Positions 34,980 to 46,417 of a stretch of DNA of 64,000 bases are shown piece after piece. The notes under the pieces were generated by a model. It was not told the DNA's origin. It did no database searches and was given only the letters and a program-made list of their open reading frames with translations. The number at the start of each line of letters is the position of its first letter. Position 1 is the stretch's first letter. Source of the stretch: Paragordius varius (lineage: Eukaryota > Nematomorpha). The stretch lies in NCBI GenBank assembly GCA_964247055.1, contig OZ176054.1:12586001-12650000 (forward strand). Reading direction: 5' to 3'. The translations under genes and the position numbers were made by a program.

Positions 34980-37250
34980 TCCAACGAATGTCCTCGAATA
35001 ATATGTCCAAAGTAACCAAATTTTTGTTTTATTATTTTACCCCGAAGCGTTGTTTGTGCGTTGATTTTATTTACGATGACGATGTTCTTTATTTTGTCCT
35101 TCCACGTTATACTAAGTTTTTATCTCCAACAAAACATTTCAAAAGCGTATATTCTTTTTTCGTCTTTTAATAGTCCAGCTTTCACATCCGTATAACATGG
35201 GAAATATTAATGCGTTTATTAGTCGGATTTTTATTTTTAGATTTATGTCATGAAATTTCCATATCTTGTAGTGTGAGGCTAGAGCGCTTTTGGCGATAGC
35301 TATGCGTCTATTTTCTCGTGAACTGAAGCTTGAGTTGTTGATAATGCTTCCAAGGTATGTGTATTCGGTGACTACTTGAATTGTTTCGTTATTAATCCGA
35401 AGCGAGTCATAGGAATGAGTGGAATTAATAACCAATATTTTAGTTTTGTTGAGGTTTAATGTGAGGTTGTATTTTTGCAACATTTATAGAAGTTCGGAAT
35501 TGTTTTCAAGGTTTGTTTGTAGTTTTGCTAAGATTACCGTGTCGTCTGCGTAGTGGAGAGTCGTCAGAGTGTGACCCCCTGCTTTTAGTCCTGGCAGATT
35601 TAGATCCCTCATGATACATTCCAAATATGTTGAACAACATGGGGATAAAATGCAGCCTTGACGCAAACCTATGTTCATTGGACTCTAAGAGGTCGGGCCA
35701 TGCGAGGTGTTAAGTGATAGGTAGGAGTTAAAGTATATGGATTTAATTAGTTTGATTAAGTGATTACAAACTCCTGTTTGTTAAGGAGAATGTCATGTTA
35801 AACGGTATCGCAGGCCTTAGAGAAATCCATGGAACATAGGTGTAGCTCATTTTGGAATTCACAATATTTTTCCATTATCCGTAATGATTGAAATTAAGTT
35901 TCGGCATCCTCTTTTTTCTCTAAAGCCTGCCTTTGTCATTAAGATTTCCAAGTTGGCATATGTTTGTAGACGGTTTTGTTTTATTTTTAAGAATTCTTTT
36001 AAGATTTGATTTATGCTATTGTGCGGTATAGTTTTCATATTTAGGGTCGCCCTTTTTGAATATCGGGACCACTAGTGATTTCCAGTCCGCCGGGAATGTT
36101 TCCTCACTGAAGATTTTTTGGAATAATGAATTAATTAATTTTATGAGAATGTGGCTTAGAGCTCTGTAGGTATGTCATTAAATCCCTCTGCTTTGCCTAT
36201 TAATGAGTGCCTTAGGACCCATTCGTTCTTTAGTATTGGTGGGTCATTAGTCAAGGTTTATAGCGATTATATTTGATTGTTTTGTAAATAATGCATGTAT
36301 TTCTCCTAAAGTTTAATTACTTCTTTCTTATCGGTTGGAAGTTTTCCGTTTGGGTGAGACATGGGACCTTTGTACATTTGTTTTTTGCGCGGTTTTAGGT
36401 CTTTAATGTAAGAAATATAGTTGTGATTAAGTTTGGCAGCTTCCTCTAAGTTAGCGCATATTGTATTATAATGATTTGTTGGATCCAATGCTTTTTTGTA
36501 GTTCATTCTTAATATTGTTGTACTCAAGGGGAGTGCCTTTGGATTTTGCTATTCTTCACTGTTCAATTAAGTCGATGCCTTGTTGTGATATGTTTAATTT
36601 TTTTCTTTAGTTGGGCAGGCGGAATACTTTCTTTCGCTATTTCGGTGGTAATTTTGTAAGCTGTTGACCAAAGGTTATCAGTATTTATTGTTTCGTAGTT
36701 TAAGGATTCGAATTTATTGTTTAAGATTGGAGGGAATTGGGCAGGTATGAGTTTATAGTTCAATTTGGTTTTGGGAAAGTTTTTGTGTGGCTGGGGAAGT
36801 TGTAACTTTATTTTCATTTTGGCTATCTATGATCTGAATTACAGTCTAAGCTCGCGTAGCATCGGATTTGGAATGAGCGTTTGTATTTTTGCATGCCCAA
36901 TATATAATCGACTATATTTACGCTGTCAAGTTCAAGTGTAGAGACGTCTGTTAGCCTGTTAAAACGAATTCACTATAAAGAGATTGTGTTTTTGACAAAA
37001 ATCAATTAGCCTTACACGGCGGCGGTTTTTGTCTTTACCAAGGCCTTTTCCACCAGTGACCTTGTTTGTTTTATCCTTAGGTATGATTGATGAAAGTTAA
37101 GTCTTTTTTTGGATCTCTTTTATGATCGGCTAGGCAAGCGATGAGAAGAACTTGGTATGTTTACTCCTGAGATGCGTATACCTTTTAATTTTATGGGAAA
37201 TCTTGTTTACATTCGGTGATAAATGGACTTTATCTTATTATAATAATTTC
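34980..37250 (-). mobile_element. Second LINE lineage, endonuclease C-half through RT
   Basis: The minus strand reads, right to left: the end of the endonuclease (KDKNRRRVRLIDFCQKHNLF, about 36980-37080), a linker (36306-36817), the RT palm with LRQGCILSP and YADD (about 35540-35680), VTEYTYLGS, YGCESWTIKR, and WKDKIKN...FGHIIR near 34985-35090. The lineage differs from the LINE at 41 kb (YADD rather than FADD; different linker). It is moderately broken, with a few stops. It encodes endonuclease and reverse transcriptase for target-primed retrotransposition. The 3' tail beyond the FGHIIR block is missing or ends in a TA run at 34960-34980. Confidence 0.8.
35139..35678 (-). pseudogene. LINE reverse transcriptase, active-site and C-terminal part
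   Basis: Two abutting frames (35484-35678 and 35139-35483) read on without overlap. They carry GLRQGCILSP, the catalytic LHYADDTVIL, the NLNKTKILV thumb-side block, TYLGSIINN and GCESWTIKRR. The YADD pair is intact. A stop separates the frames and the C-terminal domain runs on past 35139 in another frame. Confidence 0.8.
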
Positions 37251-37542
37251 TTACCCCACCTTTGATACTGATAAACAAAAATTTATCCCAAATAAATATT
37301 ACCATGTACTCACCTTCATATAATCCATCAATCCATTATTAGTTTTATCATTAGGAAGAAATTCTATCATTCAGAATTACAAGCACACTTTAAAAATCAT
37401 TTTACATAACATACAATTCTAAATATTTCATCGACAGTTTTTATCCCCAACAATTAAATTATTTCCTAAAAACTATTTTCGAACATCAGACGACATATCA
37501 TACTAATTCTTATAAAATCATATATCTCATTACACCACCAAT

Positions 37543-37975
37543 ATGCCAAATCTCTACGTAAAAAGCAATAGCTCTGATATAAGCTCCCGTAATTTACCAA
37601 TAAATATAGCGACATGGAGTATTCGTGGCAGTTCAGACGAATAGGATATATAATTCGCGAGATAAAACGTTTAAACATCCATGTCTTAGGGCTGTGGGAG
37701 ACTTATATGCAACATAAAGCACACAATATTCTTTATCTTGTTTTATAGGTAAGGCGGGGAGCTCACGAAATGGATGCGGTTTTAATATCCAATTATCTTG
37801 CCTAACATATCTCGATCGATTTATATCCCTACGAATTAACACGAAACCCCAAGCTATAACAATATATCAAGTCTATGGCCCCACAAGTTCACCCAAAATG
37901 CGAAAAGTTCTATAATGAGTTACAATGGCTGTTATAGAAACATCCAAAAAAGACATTAAATTATTACACATTTGT
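37543..37975 (+). mobile_element. LINE 5' part: endonuclease N-half, opposite strand
   Basis: From an ATG at 37543 the plus strand gives NIATWSIRG (first endonuclease motif), then in other frames REIKRLNIHVLGLWET (catalytic Glu motif), NGCGFNIQLS, TIYQVYGPTSSP and FYNELQWLL, stopping near PKKDI just before the expected GD(F/W)N motif. The minus-strand piece to the left starts at about this same point of the protein. The two may be one element with an inverted 5' end (see findings) or two insertions. Confidence 0.75.
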
Positions 37976-38323
37976 AAAATATTCATAAATCGCAAAAGGA
38001 GCTCCAAAAAGTAATTTAAATTTTTTTCTGCAATAAGATACCAAATATTTTGTTATATTATCAATGGTCAGTTTTCCATATTAGAAAATAAAATAATCAC
38101 ATTTGTGGGTCTTTTTCGATTTGATTCAATAAGGGTTAAAGGCTCTGGAAAGAAGAGATAATTACAATATAAATTGGCCATATGGTGTTTTTTATTTTGG
38201 TTAAAATTTTTAATTGCAATAGTGTAACGGTTAAAACCCGAAAATTTGACGCATGAATGATTGCAAAAAACGACAGTAATCCGATCGGGTGAATAAGATT
38301 AATTTAAAAATGTTTGGTATACG

Positions 38324-38362
<39 letters not shown>

Positions 38363-38593
38363 TAATGGCGGTAAATAGAATTTTAATCAACTATAAATAA
38401 TTATTTACCTGTTCTTATTCCATCAGCTTGAACGTGCACTGTTTCAAGATTAGCGTAAGCTTTTTGATATTTGAGATATTGAATCATATTAATAATTAAA
38501 AATATTTATAAAATTAATATATACCGATAACTAATTTTCTTTTATTTGCTAAATATAGTGATATTAGTACAATAAAATATTCAAATTATTGTA
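37976..38593. other. No gene seen; includes a TA microsatellite
   Basis: A (TA)n run lies at 38327-38357. Nothing else was recognised. Confidence 0.45.
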
Positions 38594-38758
38594 TACATTT
38601 AATGGTTGCTAATTTCATATAGTAGGGCAATTTGTAACACAGTAGTATATGGGAAAAGAAAAAAGTTCAATAAACTATGTTTTGCTTTCTTTCCATACAT
38701 TATTGTGTTGTAAATAGCCCAATTATAGTTTGAAATACAACCATTAAAATGCTTACTG
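38594..38758. mobile_element. Family D MITE (copy 3)
   Basis: TACATTTAATGGTTGCTAAT on the left and ACAACCATTAAAATGCTTAC on the right are inverted; TA follows at 38759. The inner hairpin (AGTATATGGGAAAAG / CTTTCCATACATTAT) matches the copies at 20242 and 25940. Confidence 0.7.
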
Positions 38759-38762
38759 TATA

Positions 38763-39015
38763 ACAGACAAAACGTAATAATGGAAAAACAAATATTTTTT
38801 ATATAAAAAAAACCATACTTTCAAAGCATATTTTTTACCTATAGAATATTTCCTTAAAATATATAAGTGATTGTGTTACCAATATACTTGATTTCATATT
38901 TTACAATTAAAAACAATAAGAAATTATGAAAAAATTCAGTAAAAGTATGGGTTGTCTTTTAAAGGGTGTTGTCTTTATATTTTAAGGTTTTGTCCGCATA
39001 TTCTGATTTTTACTA
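38763..39015. mobile_element. Family E MITE (copy 4)
   Basis: GACAAAACGTAATAATGG and ACCATACTTTCA on the left pair with GGTTGTCTTTTAAAGG and TTTTGTCCGCATATTC on the right. It abuts family D copy 3. Confidence 0.65.
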
Positions 39016-39195
39016 TAAATACTAATATAAATATAGTATTTAAACTAACAACGTTTATTTACTTATGGTATAATTTTTAACACGATGTTAATATAAGATA
39101 TGATATGCCAATATATGATATTGTTAATAAAATTTATGTTCTAAGCTTTCAAATAAAAGTATATAAATTTGCTTGCTTGTATAAAAAAATTAGAG

Positions 39196-39652
39196 TAAGA
39201 ATTGGAATTATAGCGACAAAATGCTAAATATAAAGGCAAATATTTTTATCTAAAAGATAAGTTTACTTTTTAAATCCTGATTATATTGAGTATAATATAT
39301 ATATATTGATAGAAAGTTACTATAGCAAAAGCATATGCAAAACACTTATTATTGGCTAATAATAGTTAAAAAGTGAAAAAATAACTTTAAGCAAATAATA
39401 CTGCCCTTTCTTGTATATTCCGTTTGGCAATATTAATGCAATGTTTACCTCTTCATACTGTAAATAAATCTAATTCTTTAAATTGCTATGGATTAATATG
39501 TAATCAATAAATACCAACAATTACCTTTTTAACAAATTCAATAAAATTTATATGGGAAAAAATAAGGTTTAAAAAGCATGGTTGGTTGTCATTTGAAACA
39601 ATATGTTATATTTTTACGTTTTGTCCGCGTAGTAAAATTTCAATTTTTATTA
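39196..39652. mobile_element. Family E MITE (copy 5), longer and diverged
   Basis: AATTATAGCGACAAAATG and AATATTTTTATCTAAAAGAT on the left pair with GCATGGTTGGTTGTCATTTG and CGTTTTGTCCGCGTAG on the right. The middle is longer than in other copies, so there may be an insertion. Confidence 0.55.
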
Positions 39653-39924
39653 TATGTTAATCAATAAAGGGCAATTCCTCATAAATTATACCTAACTCAT
39701 CACATCTCCTGGTAAAAAATTGATATTGTGCTAAAATCATATGTTTAGATTTAATTTAATATATAATTAATACAGTGTGCATAAAATTTTTGGTCAATCG
39801 GCAAAACGGTAGCATATGGGTATAAACCAATAAATGGTTGCAATATAATATTTTAAATACGAACAAAATTTGTTTTATATCACATGCTGCTGTAAATGTG
39901 CCGAAAATAATGTGAATTAATAAC

Positions 39925-40175
39925 GTCTTGAACAATTTAAATTGACCCTTAAATAATTTAAATTTACGCTTTATCAAACTGACCCTAAAAATAAATTATG
40001 TGTTTCCAGCCAATACAACTCAACATTAATATGCAATATATCTCTATGGAATAGTTTATTATTTTTCAGTAATATAATTTTTAACAAACTTTCGTTTTTA
40101 AATATAAGTAAAAAATACGGTAATTTTTAATCCGAAAAAACACATAAATTATTTTAGGGTGAAACGTAAATGGAT
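39925..40175. mobile_element. Family B MITE (B4), reduced ends
   Basis: The left side has degenerate units (CTTGAACAATTTAAATTGAC). The core AATACAACTCAACATTAATA and the right side GGGTGAAACGTAAATGG follow. Most right-hand units are lost. Confidence 0.65.
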
Positions 40176-41416
40176 ATATATATATATATATAAGGTAATT
40201 TTACTTGAGTTTGTAAATAGGTAACATTGACGAAACACTATGATATTAAATTTAAATACTCTTGGCTTCCAGTTTTAATTGTTCATCTAAAGTGGATAAT
40301 AGGAAAGTTATTTTGAGTCCTTTATTGTTAGAGAATCTACATTTTTCATCCAAGAGTTACAAGAATCAAAAAATCGCACCTGGAAAAATTTCTGCTGAAA
40401 AACCGTTTTTATGTGGTAAAATAGTTTTTAATTTCTTTATTTATTATAAATAACATTTGCATTTTAGGAGTGTCTTTTAACACCTCCAGTTGATTCCTGA
40501 AAGTTTTAAATTGGTCTTGAGCACTTAGTTGGTCCTTGAACATTTCATGGTGAACACAATAGTGTTTTTGACAACTTCAAGCTTTTTTAATTTGTTAAAA
40601 TTAATCAATTAAACAGTGTATCATTCATCTATTTTGTTATTTACCTATCAACAAAACCTTTATATCAATATCAATTTTAATTCAGAAACCGTACATCCCT
40701 ATTAAGTTCTTAAAAAATATTCCAATTTTCTGGGTTATTAATTACGGTTTTTAGTTGAAAAGATTTATAATTGAATATATGAATTGGAAAAATTTTGACA
40801 CAAACATGTGGTTTTTGGTTTTAAATAAAAATATTGATTTTAAATGAATATAATAAATCAGTGGTCCTCAAACCGGGGCCCGCGGGCCGCACGCGGCCCT
40901 AGCTTTAAATTTGCCCTATGACCATATTGATACTTAAATTATATTTTTATTGATAAATTTTTTAAAATACACATGTTTCGCTAATTTTAATATTAATTTA
41001 TTTTCATTTAATTGGTAATTTTTAATATTTATCCATACGTAGAAAAATTCCCTATAAGATGATATAAAAATTTTAACACACGTTGTTTTTATTTCTGTAT
41101 TCTATTTTCTTTGATTGGTTGGTTTTTCCAAAGTCGTAAACGACTTTTTGGATATAGTTTTTACTATTTCTTTCCATTTTCTTCTATCTTTTGCCGCTAA
41201 AATAGGATCGTTTAATGTCATTTTAGTCTCTTTTTTTATCGTATCCAACCACCTCATCGATGTCGGCCTCGTTTCCTTTGCCCTTCTACCTTCCCAATTG
41301 TATCGTTCTCTAGAAAATTCGATCGCATGACATGACCAAAATATATTAAATTTCTTTTTAGATTTATCTCCAGAATGTTTGTTTTAGGTTTTATTTCTGT
41401 AGTTAGATTTCCATTC

Positions 41417-41614
41417 TTAATTATCCTTCCAGGTGTATCCTAGCATACGCCAGCAGCTCCTTTCAAAAGCCATGAGCATTTCTTTGTCCCTTTTTCTGAG
41501 AGTCCAACTCTCACATCCATATGTGGTGACCGGGAGAACGAAACAGTAGGGTAATCTTTTTTTGGTTTCAACTCCTACGCTTTTGTTTTTCCAAATCTTT
41601 ATTAATTTGGTCAT
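41417..41614 (-). pseudogene. LINE C-terminal domain, copy 2
   Basis: A short frame with TKLIKIWKNKSVGVETKKRL, VTTYGCESWTLRKRDKEMLM and FERSCWRMLGYTW, the conserved segment downstream of the RT thumb in RTE-type LINEs. It lies between FADD (41780) and the 3' tail. Confidence 0.8.
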
Positions 41615-42003
41615 CGCCTCTACCCAATCCTATCTTTCTGATGTCAAGAGTTGAAGACCCATCCTCTGAAATTATTCCCCCCAAAAATGTTAACTGTTTA
41701 ACTATTTCTATTTCTACTCCTTCTATAATAATTGTAGGCTTTCTCCAGTACAGTTTGGTTTTGTTAAGATAAGAGTGGTATCGTCTGCAAATGTTAAATT
41801 ATTGATTGTTCTTCCTCCTATTCTTACTCCAATATATTTACCACTAACTTCCTCATTATTATTTCTGTGCACATATTGAACAGATAAGGGGATAAACAAC
41901 ACCCTTGCCTGACTCCTTAAAAGATAGGTATTTCGTCTGTGTCCCCCGCTGATGTTCTAATAATCGCTCTTTGTTGTACATAGAGAGAGCTAATCAATCT
42001 TAT

Positions 42004-42729
42004 TTAGTGAGACGATACCCCTACAAACTTAAATGTTTCCCACAAGGAGTCATAGTTAATGGAATCGAAGGCTTGCCTGTAATCAATAAAAGACATGTAT
42101 AATTCTTTCTGGAACTCTTTAGATGTTTCTCTTATCCTTCTCATGTTTGAGATATGGTTTCTTGTGCCTTTTCCCTTCATAAATCCGGCTTGATTTTCTG
42201 ACTGTATGATACTGTGCATCCTGTTTTGTATTATTTTTAGTAAGACCTTACTAGCGTGGCTAATAAGAGATATGTTCCGATAGTTCTCGCACTGGAGTAC
42301 ATCTCCTTTGTATATTGGATGATAAACCGATGATATCCAGTCGTTTGGCCACTCACATGTTTCCCACACCTTTTGACATAACTTGTGTGACGTTTCTACC
42401 GGAATAGCTTTTATGAACTCTATTGGCATATTGTATAATCCCATCGCTTTGTCGTTAAGAATTTGTTTTAAGGCTAATTCAACCTCCTCTCTTAGTATAT
42501 CTGGATCACGTTCTTCTTCTTCTTTTAATTGCAACACATTTGCTTGAGGAGCTTGATAGAGTTTTTGGGTGTATTCCTTCCATCTTTCTCGTACTTCTGT
42601 TTGTTTGCACATAATGGTGCCATCCTCTTTTTTAATCTTTTGGGATGATATAAAAGGTTTATGAATTCTCTTCAGTTTCTGGAACATTGGTTGCATTAAT
42701 CCTTTTTTATTATTAAAACTTCCAGACAT
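42004..42729 (-). pseudogene. LINE reverse transcriptase N-half, copy 2
   Basis: This 241-codon frame is the longest in the window. It holds the EN-RT linker (WKEYTQKLYQ, EEVELALKQILNDKA), the fingers (YRNISLISHASKVL, QAGFMKGKGTRNHI) and palm motif A (SFIDYRQAFDSI), with the Asp in place. Motif B (GVRQGCCLSP, near 41895-41930) and the catalytic FADD (41780-41791) follow downstream in broken frames, so the protein as a whole is interrupted. The domain order and the tail motif fit RTE/BovB-like LINEs. Confidence 0.85.
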
Positions 42730-43149
42730 TGTTTATTAAGAAAATCTTTTTAATCCTTCCTTGTTTGTCGTAATTTAACCATTTTATTATCACCTCTTGA
42801 TTTAGCTTTTCTCCTCTTCCCTGCTATCTCTAAGCTCTTTTCTGATATCCATTTGTTATCTTTCTTTAGTCTCTGCACTTTTTCTTTTGCCACTTCATTA
42901 ATAAAAATTTTTATCGTTCCTCATAATTGTTCTGAGCTACATTCGTTGTCCAATCTTTCTAATATTTTAAGTTTGATTTTGAGTACTAAAAGCTCATGAT
43001 CGCTAGAGCAATCGCTGCTTTTGCTTGTTTTGGTATCGAGTATAGAGCCTTTGCATTTTGAGGACATATTATGTAATCAATTTGGTTCTTATATTTACCA
43101 CACGGATAGGTCCATGTGTATAACCTCCTATTGTGTTGTGGAAACCATG

Positions 43150-43799
43150 TGCTGGTTATCATCATCTCATTTTCTTGACAAAAATTGATCAGTGCTTCCC
43201 CGGCCTCGTTTCGTTTTCTCCCAATCCATATGGGCCAACTATTTGATTTACTCTACCTCTACCAGCTTTGCTGTTCCAACCCCCTCCTATGATAATCATA
43301 CTTTCTTCGTTTCATCCAAAACTATTTGCAACTTTGCATAAAAATCCTCTATGTCTTCTTTGGAAGAGTTTGACGTAAATAGACTACTATGTATATAAAT
43401 TTAAGTGGCTTGGCATTCAGCCTAATACTCATGATTCTGGATGTATATGGTGTATAACTAATGAGACTTTAATTTAATTTGTTTTTTTATTAATACTGCA
43501 ATGCCTTCTGATTTCTGGTCATCTCTCCCCAATCTTAACAATGTATAATTTTCGTGTGGTTTCGCGCTACCTTTTTGCTTGGTTTCCGTTAGACCCAGTA
43601 TATCTAAGTTTAATCTCATTTCCTTTTCAATTATCACCTGTTTGGTTTCTGTTAATGAACGTACGTTCCAGCATCCAACTTTGAAAAGTCGCCTTAAGTT
43701 CATATAGTAAACTATTTTTTGGCAGTAATAAAACGAGGGTGGTTTGCCATTGCCTTCCCTCTCACTTACCCTCTTTACAAAAAAAAATAAAAAACACAA
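43150..43799 (-). pseudogene. LINE apurinic-type endonuclease domain, copy 2
   Basis: The frame at 43458-43799 carries VGCWNVRSL (first motif) and LDILGLTETKQKG (catalytic Glu). After a break the domain continues with IIIGGGWNSKAG near 43275-43300, where family members have GD(W/F)N; this copy reads GGT (Gly) in place of the catalytic Asp codon. RLYTWTYP near 43110 belongs to the end of the domain. The enzyme would nick target DNA to prime reverse transcription. With the Asp lost, this copy should be inactive. Confidence 0.8.
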
Positions 43800-44387
43800 A
43801 TATCTAGGATTATAAATAAAATAGAGTAGTCCTTATAAATGTTGCCAATTTGGATAAATAATAAATATTAATATTTCACTTTGTCTAGCAATCATAAAAG
43901 AAAAATATAAGGAAATTATGGCTACGCTAGTAAAAATAAAATAATTAGGCACCAAGGAGTAGAGAAAAAAAAGAGCTAATATGTAAACGATGATTTTTTG
44001 ATGAATTATGATATATTACTCTTTAAATTACATACTTAGCATACAAATAAAAAAACTCTACAAAACAAAAAAAAGATTAATAATTACAAAAAGGAACCTT
44101 TTATATATATTTATAGATAATCTAAAATAATTTTACTCTCCTTAAATGTCTTGCCGCTTTTAATCATGAAATTATTGCATTCCTTTTTTCATGCAAGCCT
44201 TTGATCTAAACTTGCATATACTTATTCTTTTCATTGCTATCTTGCATCATTTTTTATAACTCATTTCTATAAAATAATTTTCAAATCAACATCATTTAAT
44301 TTCGACCTGTTTTTTATAGCATAATTCAAATTATACTTCAAATTTTTTTTAAAAAAACTACAGAATATTTAAACATAAATTCAAAGG

Positions 44388-45990
44388 ATGACATCTAATG
44401 CTAAAAAATGTAAATGATCTGATGAAAATCGCTCCTTTAAAAAAGAATTGGAAGAAAAATTCTTTGTAGTTTAAATAAAAATCTTGTTACCTAGCAAAAT
44501 AATTATAAAAAATATTGATAGACATTTTACAATCCATCATTCTCATAAATTAGCAGAAAATTATGAGTAAAGATACGAAAAATATAAAATTAAGGAATTA
44601 TACCAGAAAGAAAAATCTGTTATGTACATATATTTCTTCCAGGAATAAGCTATAGCTTTGAGATTTGCTATTATAAAAAATATAAACGTTCACTGATTAT
44701 CAACTAATAAAAGTTTGTCTAATAAATGGTTTCCCTTTTTTATTTGATATAAAGATCAAATTATGCTGCAAATCAAAAAACTTCATCTTTTTGATTCAGC
44801 ATGTGCTTGACTCATTAAAGATATATCTAAAAATTTTTTTTAAAATATATTATTGGCTTTGAAAAAACTGCTTATATTTTATTGCTATTGATTTTAGCAG
44901 TGATATTGGTTCATTACCATAATGTGCGCTCTTCGGGATTTGCAACGACAACAATCAACGACAATATTTAAAATTTTTACCAATGAACCACGAAAAGAAG
45001 GTATTTTGCCGAAATAATTAGCGCTTTTTTCCATAATAATGGTATATCTGTAATTGGTTTCAATTTGCACATATGGCTGTCCCTCTATAATTGGAATAAA
45101 CAAAGGATTCATTCCTCTTTTTAAAAACAAATATAAATTGCAAAATATTTTATCCTTTCGCTTTATTCATCAGCAAATTGTTTCACGTGTAAAAGATGAA
45201 TCACTCAATTGAGTATTATAACGGTTGTGAATATAGTTAGCCACATCAACCACCGTAAATTAAAACCTTATGATATCCACATTGTGATATTACATCGTGA
45301 GATGGCTCCTTAGCAAAATAAATAGATTTTATGTTTAAGACATGAAATTTTATTATTTTTAAAGATAACCAAAAGTTTGAAGAGAAATCTAATAGTGAAA
45401 AATGGTGGGTTTTATTAGCCAACCTTTGCGAAATTACTTAAAAACTTATTTTTTAATACAATTCTTTAAGTGAGCAAAATAATTACCCGATTTGTTAATA
45501 AGATATTTGCTCTTTTTAAAAAGAATAATAATATATAACCCAACTTTTGAACGATTCATGAAGAAAATATGGAATTTACCGCTATATTAATTTAATAATA
45601 GACAATCATTTGACATTTTTATCTAATGAGATGTAATTCAGATTACAAGAAATATTAAAAATTGCTCAAAACTCGTTGAAAATCCATGGCTTATGGGTAT
45701 ATCCAATATTAGCAACAACATTTCGGTTTTGATCAGGCGCCATATCATTGAATAATTCGTAGATTTTAAAAATGATTCCAAAGAGGATAAAAGAGCATCG
45801 TAGAGGAGAAATAAGTGTAGAGTTTTAAGTGGTATTAAATATAATAAAATTTTCTCAAGCTAATCTAACTATTTTTCCCTCAAATTACACGTGTGGGGGT
45901 ATTTGAATTATGTCAAGTAGAGAAATCTTTTAATCGATGATTAAACAGACGACGTATTAAGATTGCCCTGTAGAGGCGAAACTAAATTTG
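44388..45990 (+). pseudogene. hAT transposase relic, copy 2
   Basis: The ATG at 44388 (MTSNAKKCK...) corresponds to the start used in copy 1. The conserved middle part (about 45060-45260) matches copy 1 (GCPS-like region, GINKGFI, NILSF, HQQIVSRVKDESLN) with several stops, and the C-terminal region reaches about 45.99 kb. More decayed than copy 1. The minus-strand frame at 44894-45130 is a shadow. Confidence 0.7.
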
Positions 45991-46417
45991 TCAAAATTAT
46001 TGGTTAATATCAAAATAAATGTTCTTAAAATATTTTAATTTTTTTTAACTAAATGGTGCAAAACGAGTAGCTGGGTATACATCCGATCCGCAAAAAAATT
46101 ATTTTTTAGAGTATATATATCTGCTTATGTGTCAAAGAGCTGTTTAATATTTGCTATTATAAGGTTCATGGCCCTCAAAATAAAAATATATTTTATTTGG
46201 CCCGTCAATTTTTTTTGGTGAGTACCACTTCAATAAATTAAGATATTTAGGTGTACAAATAATTAATAAATTGTGCAAATATTATGGTTTTATCTAAACA
46301 TAAAAAGTGGAAAGACCAACTTGAGGGCTTAAGGACCAACTTCAAATCACAAAGACCATGTAGAAATGTTCAAGGACCAACTTAAAGTGTTCGGGATACA
46401 CTTCAAGTGCAAATGAT

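Larger units (their letters stand above)
41113..44165 (-). mobile_element. RTE-type LINE, copy 2 (EN-RT), nearly full length
   Basis: It is inserted in hAT copy 2: hAT sequence stops after TTCTATTTTCTTT and resumes near ATTATTGCATTCC. The element reads on the minus strand from a leader (about 43800-44165) through endonuclease and RT to the DRRKWKEIVKTISKKSFTT tail at 41130. It is the best LINE copy in the window but carries stops and frameshifts. The 5' 0.36 kb was not matched elsewhere, so the 5' boundary is less certain than the 3' one. Confidence 0.85.
40859..46230 (+). mobile_element. hAT transposon, copy 2, split by a LINE
   Basis: The left end CAGTGGTCCTCAAACCGGGG leads into the same GC-rich block as copy 1. 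The right end is GGTGAGTACCACTT. The 8-bp target duplication is TAATAAAT / CAATAAAT (7 of 8). Orientation is opposite to copy 1, so the transposase reads on the plus strand. Without the LINE the element would be about 2.3 kb. Confidence 0.9.
40453..46417. mobile_element. Family A MITE (A4) holding a hAT element that holds a LINE
   Basis: The left half (40453-40858) starts ACATTTGCATTTTAGGAGTG with 21-bp units behind it and reaches the core TTTAAATGAATATAATAAAT. The right half (46231-46417) resumes at CAATAAATTAAG and ends in inverted units and CACTTCAAGTGCAAATGAT. Uninterrupted A2 reads ATAATAAATAGAG at this place, so the insertion point is clear. See the separate entries for hAT and LINE. 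Confidence 0.85.

Noticed and set aside
36306-36817. Two minus-strand frames as independent small genes
   Set aside because: Their position between the endonuclease end and the RT, and their continuous orientation, show they are the LINE linker region.
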